From NCBI RefSeq assembly GCF_042847215.1, contig NZ_AP031500.1:3782001-3846000 (forward strand): a DNA stretch of 64,000 nucleotides, read 5' to 3'. The position numbers and the translations under genes are program-made. The stretch is from Gilvimarinus japonicus. GTDB lineage: Bacteria; Pseudomonadota; Gammaproteobacteria; Pseudomonadales; Cellvibrionaceae. The notes beneath the pieces are model-generated. The model was given only the letters and a program-made list of their open reading frames with translations. It made no database searches and had not been told where the DNA came from. Below are positions 54,026-62,940 of this stretch, piece by piece (positions within the stretch are counted from its first letter, which is position 1; every line of letters starts with the position of its first letter).

Positions 54026-56980
54026 ATGAAAACGCAACAACGGTTTAGAAGGAACTTACTGGCCAGTGCAGTAGCGGGCTGCACCCTGGTAGGTTTAGGG
54101 CAGTTAGCAATTGCCCAAGAGGGGGGAGCTGGCGAAGACAGCATGATGGAAGAGGTGATTGTCACAGGTGTTAGGCAAGCGCTGACTTCAGCCATGGATG
54201 AGAAGCGTGACGCCTCTGGTGTCGTCGATGTCATCAATGCCGAAGATATCGGCAAATTCCCCGACACAAACCTGGCAGAGTCACTGCAACGTGTTCCTGG
54301 GGTTTCCATCAACCGCGAAGGTGGTGAGGGCAAATTTGTGACGGTGCGGGGTTTTGGCCCCGGGTTTAATGTGGTCACAATGAACGGCCGACAGTTAACC
54401 TCAGAAAACATCAACCGCGACTTTGAGTTTGACACCTTAGCATCCGAAATGGTCAGCTCTCTGGTGGTAAACAAAACCGGCTCTGCCCTTACGGACTCTG
54501 GCGGTATTGGTGCCGTTATCGATCTGCAAACGCCTCGCCCCTTTGATGTTGGCGATAAAGTTGCCGGCACAGTCAAATATAGCTATGAAACACTAGCAGA
54601 AGAGGGCAGCCCCCAGGCCTCTGTCCTTTACAGCGGCAATTTTGCCGACGATACCTTGGGCATACTATTCGCGTACAACCACTTTGAGCGTGAATCTAAG
54701 GTCAACCGTGTCACCAATGCCAACTGGGCACGCGTAGAGGCCGACTCAGGCTCGGGCTTGTACCCGGATGAAACCGAACTAACCTCCAACGCCAACCCCG
54801 ATGGACGTTTGTACCTTCCGCAAAATCACTTTATTCAAGCGCAGCGGGATCGGCGCACCCGCGACAATGCCAATCTAGTGTTGCAGTTTGCACCCACGGA
54901 AGACATTACCGTCACGGCAGACGTACTTTACTCAGATTTTGAGCTAAAACGCGACCAAAACATGTTAGTGCATTGGTTTGGTAGCCGCCCTTCTTGGCGA
55001 GACGTCACCGCCGATGAAAACGGCACAGTCACTCACTTTATCGCCGACAAGCGAGAGGGCGAAGGGGCGGTACAGGCCACTGAATTCAACGCCATTAAAG
55101 AAAACCGAAAATCCAACACCTTGGTGGGCGGGCTTAACATTGGTTGGGACATCACCGACACCTTCAGTGTCTCGGTGGATGCCTACCGGTCTGATTCCGA
55201 GTATGACGACCCGATGGGCTTTGGTAACTCGCAAGTAACCATGGGCTACCGCAACCGCTTGACTTGGGACTTAGGCGACGGATTTATCCCCGCTATTTCA
55301 GGTTTCGAGTCTGGCACTGGGTCAGTCCCATATCAGCCAGACGGCGACTTTAACCTGACCATCCCCAATAGCGACTACCTCGATCCCAGCAACCTACGTC
55401 CGGGCTTTACGATCCGTAATGGCCGAGTGGTCAACGACACCATTGATCAATTTAAAATTGCCGGCGCCTTCAACTCCAATGAATCGAGCGGCTTGATCAA
55501 AGCAGACTTTGGCGCTTCGCTTAAAAGTCGTGCCAAAGACCGTCAGCAATTTACAACCGGGCGCGGCCTAACCGAAGCGGAAGCTGCAACCGTTGCCGAG
55601 AACGAGCCCCGCGCTTATGTAGGCCCGGGCGCTACCCTGAACTGTATGTTCTGCGGTGGTGAATATTTCTGGACTGAAATTACTCCGCCTCAGATTTCGG
55701 TACTTGATGCAGGCTCTGACTTCTTGAGTGGTGTCAGCGGTAGCGAAAACATCCAAACCCAATGGCTGGAGTTTGATCACGACGAGTTCCGCGAGATCTA
55801 CGAGGGCCATGTCGGCGTTCCATTCACAACCGTGGAAGTTCCCTCTGAGTCTTACGACGTCGAAGAAGATATTCTGTCGCTTTACACCCAGCTAGAGTTT
55901 GCAGGTGATCTCGGTGGGCTTCCCTACGGCGCGGTAGCCGGTTTGCGCTATGAAAAAACTGACTTAACGATTACCGGCAACCTGGCATCTATTCTTCGGG
56001 TAGAGGCAGAAGGTGCGGAAGTACTGAATGAGATACTTTCTCCTGTTACGCCAACTAAGCTGGAGTCTGATTACGCGGTATTTTTACCCAACGCGAGCTT
56101 CAAAATTAATTTAACCGATGATTTAGTCGCACGCACCGCTTACTCAAAAACCATTACCCGCCCATCCATGCAAGAGCTACGGCCGAACCTCGAGTTCAGA
56201 GACCTTAAGCAAAATGGCCCTTACCCTGTTACGGCAGGTAACCCTGACTTAGAGCCATTAGAGTCAGATAACATCGATCTATCGCTGGAATGGTACTACG
56301 CTCCCGGTAGCTACGCTTCGGTGGGGGTTTTCTACAAGCAAGTTGATAACTTTATCGTTAATGCCACTAGCGGCCAAACCTTTATCGGTGAAGACGGCGA
56401 GCCAATTACCGACCCCGCAACTGGCAGTATCAACATTATTCCGCCGGGCGGCGCTCCATCAGACATTGTCGACCCCAATGATCAAGTGATCGAATTCTCG
56501 GTAACCAAACCATCAAACGTAGAAACCGCCGATGTCAATGGTTATGAGCTGGCGGTGCAGCATATGTTTGGTGACACTGGCTTTGGCATGATGGCAAACG
56601 CCACCTTCGTAGATACCAACGCTGAGTACGATAAATCCAAGTTTGATCAAGGGTTCGCGTTGGTTGGCCTGAGCGATTCCTACAACATTGTCGGCTTCTA
56701 CGAAAATGACACTTACTCTGCACGTTTAGCTTACAACTACCGCGATGGATTTTTACAATCGCTCGATCAAGGTGGTGTCTCGGAGCCCACATTTGTAGAG
56801 GATTACGGACAACTTGATTTAAGTGCAAGCTACAACATATCCGATAATGTTTCGGTGTTTTTAGAAGGGATCAACCTTACCGGTGAAGAAACTCGCTGGC
56901 ATGGTCGATATGACAATCAGTTCCTTCTGGCTGAAGAGAGCGGCCCACGCTACTCCGTCGGTCTCCGTGCATCTTTTTAA
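54026..56980 (+). CDS. TonB-dependent receptor 2
   Basis: 984 residues. Signal peptide QRFRRNLLASAVAGC... cut after AIA; TonB box EEVIVTGVR; plug with IGKFPDTNLAESLQRVPGVSI, KFVTVRGFGPGFNVVTMNGR; barrel ending SGPRYSVGLRASF. It is paralogous to receptor 1 along the full length. Because the LacI-type operators and the downstream GH97 are shared, it probably imports alpha-glucan oligosaccharides across the outer membrane using TonB energy (inference). AGAGGAG precedes the ATG. Confidence 0.95.
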   Translation: MKTQQRFRRNLLASAVAGCTLVGLGQLAIAQEGGAGEDSMMEEVIVTGVRQALTSAMDEKRDASGVVDVINAEDIGKFPDTNLAESLQRVPGVSINREGGEGKFVTVRGFGPGFNVVTMNGRQLTSENINRDFEFDTLASEMVSSLVVNKTGSALTDSGGIGAVIDLQTPRPFDVGDKVAGTVKYSYETLAEEGSPQASVLYSGNFADDTLGILFAYNHFERESKVNRVTNANWARVEADSGSGLYPDETELTSNANPDGRLYLPQNHFIQAQRDRRTRDNANLVLQFAPTEDITVTADVLYSDFELKRDQNMLVHWFGSRPSWRDVTADENGTVTHFIADKREGEGAVQATEFNAIKENRKSNTLVGGLNIGWDITDTFSVSVDAYRSDSEYDDPMGFGNSQVTMGYRNRLTWDLGDGFIPAISGFESGTGSVPYQPDGDFNLTIPNSDYLDPSNLRPGFTIRNGRVVNDTIDQFKIAGAFNSNESSGLIKADFGASLKSRAKDRQQFTTGRGLTEAEAATVAENEPRAYVGPGATLNCMFCGGEYFWTEITPPQISVLDAGSDFLSGVSGSENIQTQWLEFDHDEFREIYEGHVGVPFTTVEVPSESYDVEEDILSLYTQLEFAGDLGGLPYGAVAGLRYEKTDLTITGNLASILRVEAEGAEVLNEILSPVTPTKLESDYAVFLPNASFKINLTDDLVARTAYSKTITRPSMQELRPNLEFRDLKQNGPYPVTAGNPDLEPLESDNIDLSLEWYYAPGSYASVGVFYKQVDNFIVNATSGQTFIGEDGEPITDPATGSINIIPPGGAPSDIVDPNDQVIEFSVTKPSNVETADVNGYELAVQHMFGDTGFGMMANATFVDTNAEYDKSKFDQGFALVGLSDSYNIVGFYENDTYSARLAYNYRDGFLQSLDQGGVSEPTFVEDYGQLDLSASYNISDNVSVFLEGINLTGEETRWHGRYDNQFLLAEESGPRYSVGLRASF

Positions 56981-57000
56981 GATAACGGTTTAACGGCGTT

Positions 57001-57038
57001 AAAGACTTTGGTGCTTATTCCCGGCACCAAGGTCTTTT
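57001..57038 (+). terminator. Hairpin terminator after TBDR 2
   Basis: AAAGACTTTGGTGC (57001-57014) and GCACCAAGGTCTTT (57024-57037) form a 14-bp stem with one G-T pair and a 9-nt loop, followed by TTGT. Placed 20 nt after the stop and 113 nt before the halogenase-like gene, it probably lowers expression of the genes below. Confidence 0.75.
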
Positions 57039-57150
57039 GTCGTTTCATTATTGTTTTTCTGCGTCTTTCACGATCTTCTGATGACTCGTAAGAACAATAA
57101 TGAAACAACATATTTAAGCGATAAAAACCTACAATAATGTTGAAAATAAA

Positions 57151-58695
57151 ATGAACAATAACGACATAAAAAATATAGTCGTCGTCGGTGGCGGTACAGC
57201 CGGGTGGCTTACCGCGGGAATTCTTGCTGCCAAATGCGTTCGCGAGCAAGGACGAGACATAAACATCACCCTGATTGAATCAGCCACAATTGGCAATGTT
57301 GGCGTGGGCGAAGGAACCTGGCCCTCACTGCGAACAACGCTGCAGGCACTTGGTGTGTCTGAGAGCGACTTTATACGCGACTGCGATGCGACCTTTAAAC
57401 AAGGAGCGCGCTTCAACCGCTGGACTGAAGACTCTGACACCGACTTCTACTACCACCCACTGATGCTTCCCGCCAACGTGGGGCCGCTTAATACCATTAC
57501 CCACTGGCTTAACAAGTTTAATAGCAGCGGCCTGTCCTATTCCCAAGCGACCTGTCATCAAGAGGCGGCCTGCGAAGCCGGACTCGCCCCCAAAGCGATT
57601 ACCACCCCCGAATACCAAGGCAACCTTAACTACGCCTATCACCTGGATACAAATAAGTTCTCGACATTTATTAAAGAGCATTGCGTTAAAAACCTGAACG
57701 TTATCCATAAGGTGGACGACGTCGTCGGCGTACGGGCAGAGCCCGATGGCGCGATATCGGCTCTTACGCTGGCAGACGGCTCTGAGCTAAATGGAGACTT
57801 TTATATTGACTGCTCGGGGTTTTCCGCCTTGCTGATCGACAAACACTTTAAGGTGCCTTTTATCGATAAAAGTGACGTATTGTTTTGCGATAGCGCGGTT
57901 GCCGTGCAGTGCCCTTACGAGCTAGAGCCTGACATCGCTAGCCACACCTTATCTACCGCAACTGGCTCGGGCTGGATATGGGATATAGGCTTACAAAGCC
58001 GTCGCGGTATCGGCCACGTATACTCTAGCCGCCACACCAGCGATGAAGCAGCCGAGCAAGTACTTAGAAACTATATTGGCGAGAAGGCCCGCGACCTCCC
58101 CGTAAAAGCCATTAAGTACACGCCGGGGCACAGAGAAAAATTCTGGATTAAAAACTGTGTTGCCGTGGGCTTATCGGCAGGATTTGTCGAGCCTTTAGAG
58201 GCCTCTTCAATCCTCTTGGTCGAGCTTTCAGCCTACTGGATTGCAGAAAAGCTACCACTCAAAAATTCAGGGCTGTCACGTTGCGAGCAGCAATTTAACG
58301 ATATATTTCGGTACCGCTGGGACTCAATCATCGAGTTTTTAAAGCTCCATTACTGCCTATCAAACCGTCGCGACAGTCAGTTTTGGCGCGACAACACAGA
58401 TCCAGACTCAATCCCTCGTGAGCTGCTAAATAAACTAGACATGTGGCAAGAAAAAAGCCCTTCTATACTGGACTTTTTAAGCAGAGCCGATGTTTTTCCG
58501 CTAGAGAGCTATTGCTACGTTTTGTATGGCATGAACTTTAAAACCACCACACATGATCCGGGTGATAAAAACCTAAAAAGTACAGAGCATAAAATCAATA
58601 GGCAGAGAAAAAACCTAGACGCACTGCTTAGCTCCTTACCCAAAAACCGTCAGCTTATAGACGCCATAAAAAAACACGGCTTACAAAAGATATAA
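57151..58695 (+). CDS. Flavin-dependent tryptophan halogenase-like protein (copy 3)
   Basis: 514 residues. GGGTAGW (FAD), GVGEGTWPSLR, catalytic-Lys equivalent K83 (TFKQG), and FVEPLEASS. The WxWxIP box is WIWDIG, so it groups with copy 1 (WIWDIA) and not with copy 2 (WQWRIP). Same length and same tail pattern (VFPLESYCYVLYGM) as copy 1. Sits between receptor 2 and SapC copy 3, from which it is separated by 2 nt. Confidence 0.92.
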   Translation: MNNNDIKNIVVVGGGTAGWLTAGILAAKCVREQGRDINITLIESATIGNVGVGEGTWPSLRTTLQALGVSESDFIRDCDATFKQGARFNRWTEDSDTDFYYHPLMLPANVGPLNTITHWLNKFNSSGLSYSQATCHQEAACEAGLAPKAITTPEYQGNLNYAYHLDTNKFSTFIKEHCVKNLNVIHKVDDVVGVRAEPDGAISALTLADGSELNGDFYIDCSGFSALLIDKHFKVPFIDKSDVLFCDSAVAVQCPYELEPDIASHTLSTATGSGWIWDIGLQSRRGIGHVYSSRHTSDEAAEQVLRNYIGEKARDLPVKAIKYTPGHREKFWIKNCVAVGLSAGFVEPLEASSILLVELSAYWIAEKLPLKNSGLSRCEQQFNDIFRYRWDSIIEFLKLHYCLSNRRDSQFWRDNTDPDSIPRELLNKLDMWQEKSPSILDFLSRADVFPLESYCYVLYGMNFKTTTHDPGDKNLKSTEHKINRQRKNLDALLSSLPKNRQLIDAIKKHGLQKI

Positions 58696-58697
58696 CT

Positions 58698-59378
58698 ATG
58701 GAACCTAGAATCGAAATACTAGACGAAAGCACTCACCGGGACCTTAACGTTGATTTTTCTGAGGCAAGAGCATCCTATTTTAAGCGACGCTTAATACCAG
58801 TGGTAATATCCGAGTTTTTTACACTCATGTTCCACTACCCGATTGTTTTTGTTAAAGACGGAGAAACCGGAAAATTTAGCTGCTCGGTACTGCTGGGCGT
58901 GTCAGATGAGGCGACGTTATTAGACGACAAGAGTACAGAAGACGATGAGGCTCTGCCTCTAAATATACGCAGGCTACCGCTGCTGGCCATCGATCACTCG
59001 CCAGATAGCGAGCCAATGATAGGCATCAACCTCGACTCGGGTGGCATTAACCGAGGCGACCGGCTCTTTAAACACGACTCACCCGAGTTAGATTCCGCCC
59101 TGGCTGCACTGAGCGAACTTTACCAGGGCCATCGCGAAACCGACGCATACATTAAAACGGCCCTGGAACTCGACCTTATCTCTAAACTACAAGCAGAGTT
59201 TCAGTTTAACGATAAACCTAAGGTAACCCTGGAAGGCCTTTACAGCGTAGATATAAACAAAGTTGAGCGACTAATAGATGGCGATCAAAAAGACAAGTTT
59301 TTAACAATTGCAAGATACGCCTACGCACAGAACTTCTCGCTTTACAATATGAGAAAACTCACACACCTGAAATATTGA
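58698..59378 (+). CDS. SapC family protein (copy 3), divergent
   Basis: 226 residues, soluble. LIPVVISEFFTLMFHYPIVF, CSVLLGVSDEATLLDD, LPLNIRRLPLLAI, GDRLFKHDSPELDSAL and LEGLYSVDINKVERL follow the SapC-family (PF07277) order but with weaker matches than copies 1 and 2 (the usual GEPT is DSPE). Starts 2 nt after the halogenase-like stop, thus coupled to it. Confidence 0.8.
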   Translation: MEPRIEILDESTHRDLNVDFSEARASYFKRRLIPVVISEFFTLMFHYPIVFVKDGETGKFSCSVLLGVSDEATLLDDKSTEDDEALPLNIRRLPLLAIDHSPDSEPMIGINLDSGGINRGDRLFKHDSPELDSALAALSELYQGHRETDAYIKTALELDLISKLQAEFQFNDKPKVTLEGLYSVDINKVERLIDGDQKDKFLTIARYAYAQNFSLYNMRKLTHLKY

Positions 59379-59467
59379 CAAAAATAACCCTTTAACACCT
59401 AACGCCTTAGCAATAAAAACCAGAACAATCAGACCGTTAATCGATGAGAGAGACACTCTATATTTTC

Positions 59468-59501
59468 CGAAAACGTTTTCAAAGCCATGAAAACGTTTTC
59501 T
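59468..59501. promoter_or_regulatory. Tandem LacI-type operators before GH97
   Basis: CGAAAACGTTTTCA (59468-59481) and TGAAAACGTTTTCT (59488-59501), centres 20 bp apart. A possible -10 (TATATT) ends just before the first box, so bound repressor would sit on the transcription start, giving GH97 its own repressible promoter. Confidence 0.85.
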
Positions 59502-59593
59502 ACTCTTAAACGAATGTATTGCTATGGCATCTTTAACGGCGCGAAATTACAATTTTTAGACATCTTAGTAACGACAACAACGACTGAATAATT

Positions 59594-61612
59594 ATGAAAA
59601 ATAACTGGATTCTGGGGGCACTCATTATGCTCACCTGTCACTACGTACCTGCGGCTGAAAAAATCTCTGAAAAATCGCCAAATGGTGATCTTGAGCTAAC
59701 TTTTTCTCTTGACGATAATGGGCGCGCTTTTTACTCGGCATCTTATTTGGGACAGTCGATTATCAAGCCTTCCTCCCTGGGCTTTGAGTTTAAAGATCAA
59801 GCCGCCCTTAACCGCGACCTTAAACTGGTAACCACCTCACGTACAGACACCGATGAGACGTGGGAGCAACCGTGGGGCGAAGAGCGTTTTATCCGCAATC
59901 ATTACCAACAATTGCAGATAACACTTCAGGAGTCATCCGGCGCGCACCGCAAGTTTAACCTTGTATTCCGGCTCTACGACGATGGCCTGGGCTTTCGCTA
60001 CGAGCTAGACGCCTTTGGGGACACCCGAGAAGTCGCTATTACCAGTGAGTTAACGGAATTTAACTTAGGCGACAACCACCAAGCCTGGTGGACGCCAGCA
60101 CAGGCAGGCAATCAGTACGAGTATCTGTATCAACACAGCGACATCAAAGACGCTCCGCTGATTCACACGCCCGTCACCCTAGAGACCAAAGGTGGTCTTT
60201 ATCTGGCATTACATGAAGCGGCACTCGCTGATTACAGCACGATGAATCTACAAGGCAATGGTTCTTTCAACTTAAAAGCGGAGCTTGTTCCCTTAACCCC
60301 GCATACAAACGTAAAAGCCAATGTACAGCTGCCTTTTAAAACGCCTTGGCGCACCCTAATGGTGGCCGAGCAACCCGGCGATTTAATCACCAACTATCTA
60401 ACCCTTAACCTTAACGAGCCCAATGCGCTGGGCGATGTGTCTTGGGTTAAGCCCGGCAAATACGTCGGCATTTGGTGGGAGCTGCACTTAGAGAAGGGCA
60501 CTTGGAAGCAAGGCCCCAAACACGGTGCTACCACCGCCAACACCAAAAAATACATAGACTTTGCCGCTAAGCACGATTTTGACGGGGTGCTGGTAGAGGG
60601 CTGGAATGAGGGCTGGGACAGCGAGTGGTTTAACGGTCAGGGGGCCGACTTTAATTTTACTAAGGCGTACCCCGATTACGATGTTGACGCCGTCACCGCT
60701 TACGCCAAGAAAAACGGCGTGTACATTATTGGCCACCACGAAACTGGCGCCGCGGTTGATAACTACGAAAGTCAGCTCGATGATGCCTACCAGTTCTTAC
60801 AAGATCACGGCATGCTCGCCGTAAAAACCGGGTACGTCGAAACCGGCGAACGCCTGACCAACGGTTATTACCATCAGGGCCAACGCTTTGTTGAGCACGC
60901 CATGAACGTAACTAAAACGGCGGCAAAACATAACATTATGGTGGTGGCCCACGAGACGGTAAAAGACACCGGCGAACGCCGCACTTACCCCAACTTACTG
61001 TCCCGGGAAGTGGCCCGCGGCCAGGAGTACGACGCCTGGTCAGACGATGGCGGCAATCCGCCTAGCCACACCGCTATTATCCCTTACACCCGCTTGCTGT
61101 CAGGCCCGATGGATTTTACCCCAGGCGCGTTTGAGCTAACGCTGCCAACACGGCCCAACAACCAGGTAAATACCACGCTGGCAAAACAGCTGGCGCTGTA
61201 TGTAGTGATTTACTCGCCGGTACAAATGGCCTCAGACCTCCCTGAAAACTACGAAGCGCATTTAGATGCCTTCCAGTTTATCAAAGACGTCCCGGTCGAC
61301 TGGGAAACCACCCGGGTACTGAGCGGTGAAATCGGTGAGTCCATTGCCATTGCTCGACAAGAGCGCAACGGCAACGATTGGTATGTAGGCGCTCTCACCA
61401 ACGAGAAGCCACGCACGACCACGCTGGACTTGGACTTTCTAACGCCCGGCAAACACTATCAGGCGCGCATCTATAAAGACGCTCCCGATGCGCACTACCA
61501 CGATAACCCAGGCGCCTACACGATTGAAGAGCGCGATGTCACCGCCGGGGATTCACTTAACATTGACCTCGCTGCCGGCGGTGGCGTAGCTATTAGTCTA
61601 AAGCAGCAGTAA
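59594..61612 (+). CDS. GH97 alpha-glucosidase (SusB-like, inverting type)
   Basis: 672 residues with signal peptide (cut after VPAA). N-terminal beta-sandwich (about 20-270), (beta/alpha)8 barrel (about 275-560) and C-terminal beta domain. E383 (HHETG), E454 (HETVKDTG), E472 (SREVARG) and E478 (GQEYDAW) have the spacing 71/18/6, close to SusB E439/E508/E526/E532 (69/18/6), which provide the base(s), Ca2+ ligands and acid. The segment VKTGYV has Gly where retaining GH97 enzymes have the nucleophile Asp. So an inverting alpha-glucosidase acting on maltooligosaccharides in the periplasm is expected. Confidence 0.92.
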   Translation: MKNNWILGALIMLTCHYVPAAEKISEKSPNGDLELTFSLDDNGRAFYSASYLGQSIIKPSSLGFEFKDQAALNRDLKLVTTSRTDTDETWEQPWGEERFIRNHYQQLQITLQESSGAHRKFNLVFRLYDDGLGFRYELDAFGDTREVAITSELTEFNLGDNHQAWWTPAQAGNQYEYLYQHSDIKDAPLIHTPVTLETKGGLYLALHEAALADYSTMNLQGNGSFNLKAELVPLTPHTNVKANVQLPFKTPWRTLMVAEQPGDLITNYLTLNLNEPNALGDVSWVKPGKYVGIWWELHLEKGTWKQGPKHGATTANTKKYIDFAAKHDFDGVLVEGWNEGWDSEWFNGQGADFNFTKAYPDYDVDAVTAYAKKNGVYIIGHHETGAAVDNYESQLDDAYQFLQDHGMLAVKTGYVETGERLTNGYYHQGQRFVEHAMNVTKTAAKHNIMVVAHETVKDTGERRTYPNLLSREVARGQEYDAWSDDGGNPPSHTAIIPYTRLLSGPMDFTPGAFELTLPTRPNNQVNTTLAKQLALYVVIYSPVQMASDLPENYEAHLDAFQFIKDVPVDWETTRVLSGEIGESIAIARQERNGNDWYVGALTNEKPRTTTLDLDFLTPGKHYQARIYKDAPDAHYHDNPGAYTIEERDVTAGDSLNIDLAAGGGVAISLKQQ

Positions 61613-61675
61613 CACCCAAGCATTAGCAACACGCTCACGGAACGAGCGCACGTCCTCATGGGGCCTCACTACTTA

Positions 61676-61763
61676 CCAGCTATGGTCCTTTTAGCGCTAT
61701 ATTAGGCAGCTAAATAGCGTAACAAGGATCAAGGGCATAGCTGGCGAGAGGAGCGCTCTCGCC
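61676..61763 (+). ncRNA. Candidate structured RNA / leader between GH97 and lacI
   Basis: CCAGCTATG (61676-61684) pairs perfectly with CATAGCTGG (61736-61744). Inside, CCTT (61687-61690) pairs with AAGG (61724-61727) and CGCTA with TAGCG. A second hairpin GGCGAGAG (61743-61750)/CTCTCGCC (61756-61763) shares two bases with the first helix, so the two may compete or stack. An intrinsic terminator follows 3 nt later, and the lacI start comes 100 nt after that. It could be a 3'-end RNA of GH97 or a leader attenuator of lacI. No known riboswitch class recognised. Confidence 0.5.
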
Positions 61764-61766
61764 TTA

Positions 61767-61815
61767 GGCGGGGTGCGTACTCAGTCACACACTGAGTGCT
61801 ACTCCGCCTCTTTTT
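61767..61815 (+). terminator. Intrinsic terminator between GH97 and lacI
   Basis: GGCGGGGT (61767-61774) pairs with ACTCCGCC (61801-61808), with inner ACTCAGT/ACTGAGT around a CACAC loop, then TC and TTTTT (61811-61815). Confidence 0.85.
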
Positions 61816-61915
61816 ATCCTCCCGTCACCCACCCCAACCGTTTACCTGCTCTGACGTATTGGTTATGATCAAGCGCTACCCTGCACAATAACAATGATAC
61901 AAGGAGCCACCGACC

Positions 61916-62929
61916 GTGACCGGAATTCGTGAGATAGCCATTGAGGCTGAGGTTTCTCCAGCGACCGTATCGCGGGTGTTGCGCAACCCTGAGCTGGTAT
62001 CTGAAGAAAAACGCCTTCGGGTTATGGAAATTATCAATCGAACCGGTTACACCCCCAACAGCTTGGGCGTCGGTTTGCGCAAAGCCAAAAGTAATCGCTT
62101 GGTGGCGATTATCCCAGATGCCATCAGCGCCTTTAACTACCCCGTGATTCGCGCCATCGAGAGTATCGCACTGGAACATGGTTATTCTCTTTTGCTGGGT
62201 GACACCCAAGAAATGGTCAGCCGCGAGCGCTCGTTTGCCGCTATGGTACGCTCGCGCCAAGCCGACGGTATTTTGTTATTTTGTCCACGCCTGCCATTTG
62301 ATGTCGAGCCCTCGATTCCGCTATCCGAGCAGCTTCCGCCGTTAGTGAACGCCTGCGAGCTGGTCCCCATCAACGGTCTAGCACAAGTTGATATAGACAA
62401 CGCCCTAGCCGCCGAAGACGGCGTCAATTATTTACTCTCGCTCGGGCATAAACGTATAGGCGTCGTCGCCGGCAACCTTACGTCTCCCAGCACGCGTAAT
62501 CGCCTAGAGGGCTATCGCCGTGCGATCCATAAAGCTGGTATTGCCTACGATGACAGTATCGTAAAGGTAGGAGATTACGGCCTGGAAAAAGCCGAGCGCG
62601 CCACGTTAGATTTAATACAGTGCCCCAACCGCCCTACCGCTATTTTTGCCTTTAGCGATGAAATGGCCCTGAGTTGCATATCCACGTTATACAAACAGCA
62701 ACTACAAGTACCGCGGGATATTTCGGTATTGGGCTTCGACAATATTTCGTATGCCAATTACTGCAACCCAGCATTAACCACCGTCGCGCAACCGATGGCA
62801 GACATCGGTAAAGTCTGTATGGAATTATTGCTACCGCAACTTAATGGCGAGCCGATGCCAGTCATTAAGCGCGTGCTAAAACACGAACTGATTGTTCGTG
62901 CCAGTACTGGGCCGGCGCCTACGCGCTAG
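61916..62929 (+). CDS. LacI-family transcriptional regulator
   Basis: 337 residues starting at GTG 61916 with AAGGAG upstream. HTH (about 1-45): IREIAIEAEVSPATVSRVLRNPELVSE; hinge ending SNRLVAIIPD; periplasmic-binding fold (about 60-330) with DGILLFCPR, DNALAAEDGVNYLLSLGHKRIGVV and SVLGFDNISYANYCNPALTTVAQP. It is the only LacI protein in the window and so the probable repressor at both TGAAAACGTTTTCA operator pairs; its effector would be a maltooligosaccharide or derivative. Confidence 0.93.
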   Translation: MTGIREIAIEAEVSPATVSRVLRNPELVSEEKRLRVMEIINRTGYTPNSLGVGLRKAKSNRLVAIIPDAISAFNYPVIRAIESIALEHGYSLLLGDTQEMVSRERSFAAMVRSRQADGILLFCPRLPFDVEPSIPLSEQLPPLVNACELVPINGLAQVDIDNALAAEDGVNYLLSLGHKRIGVVAGNLTSPSTRNRLEGYRRAIHKAGIAYDDSIVKVGDYGLEKAERATLDLIQCPNRPTAIFAFSDEMALSCISTLYKQQLQVPRDISVLGFDNISYANYCNPALTTVAQPMADIGKVCMELLLPQLNGEPMPVIKRVLKHELIVRASTGPAPTR

Positions 62930-62940
62930 CCGTTATTGGG

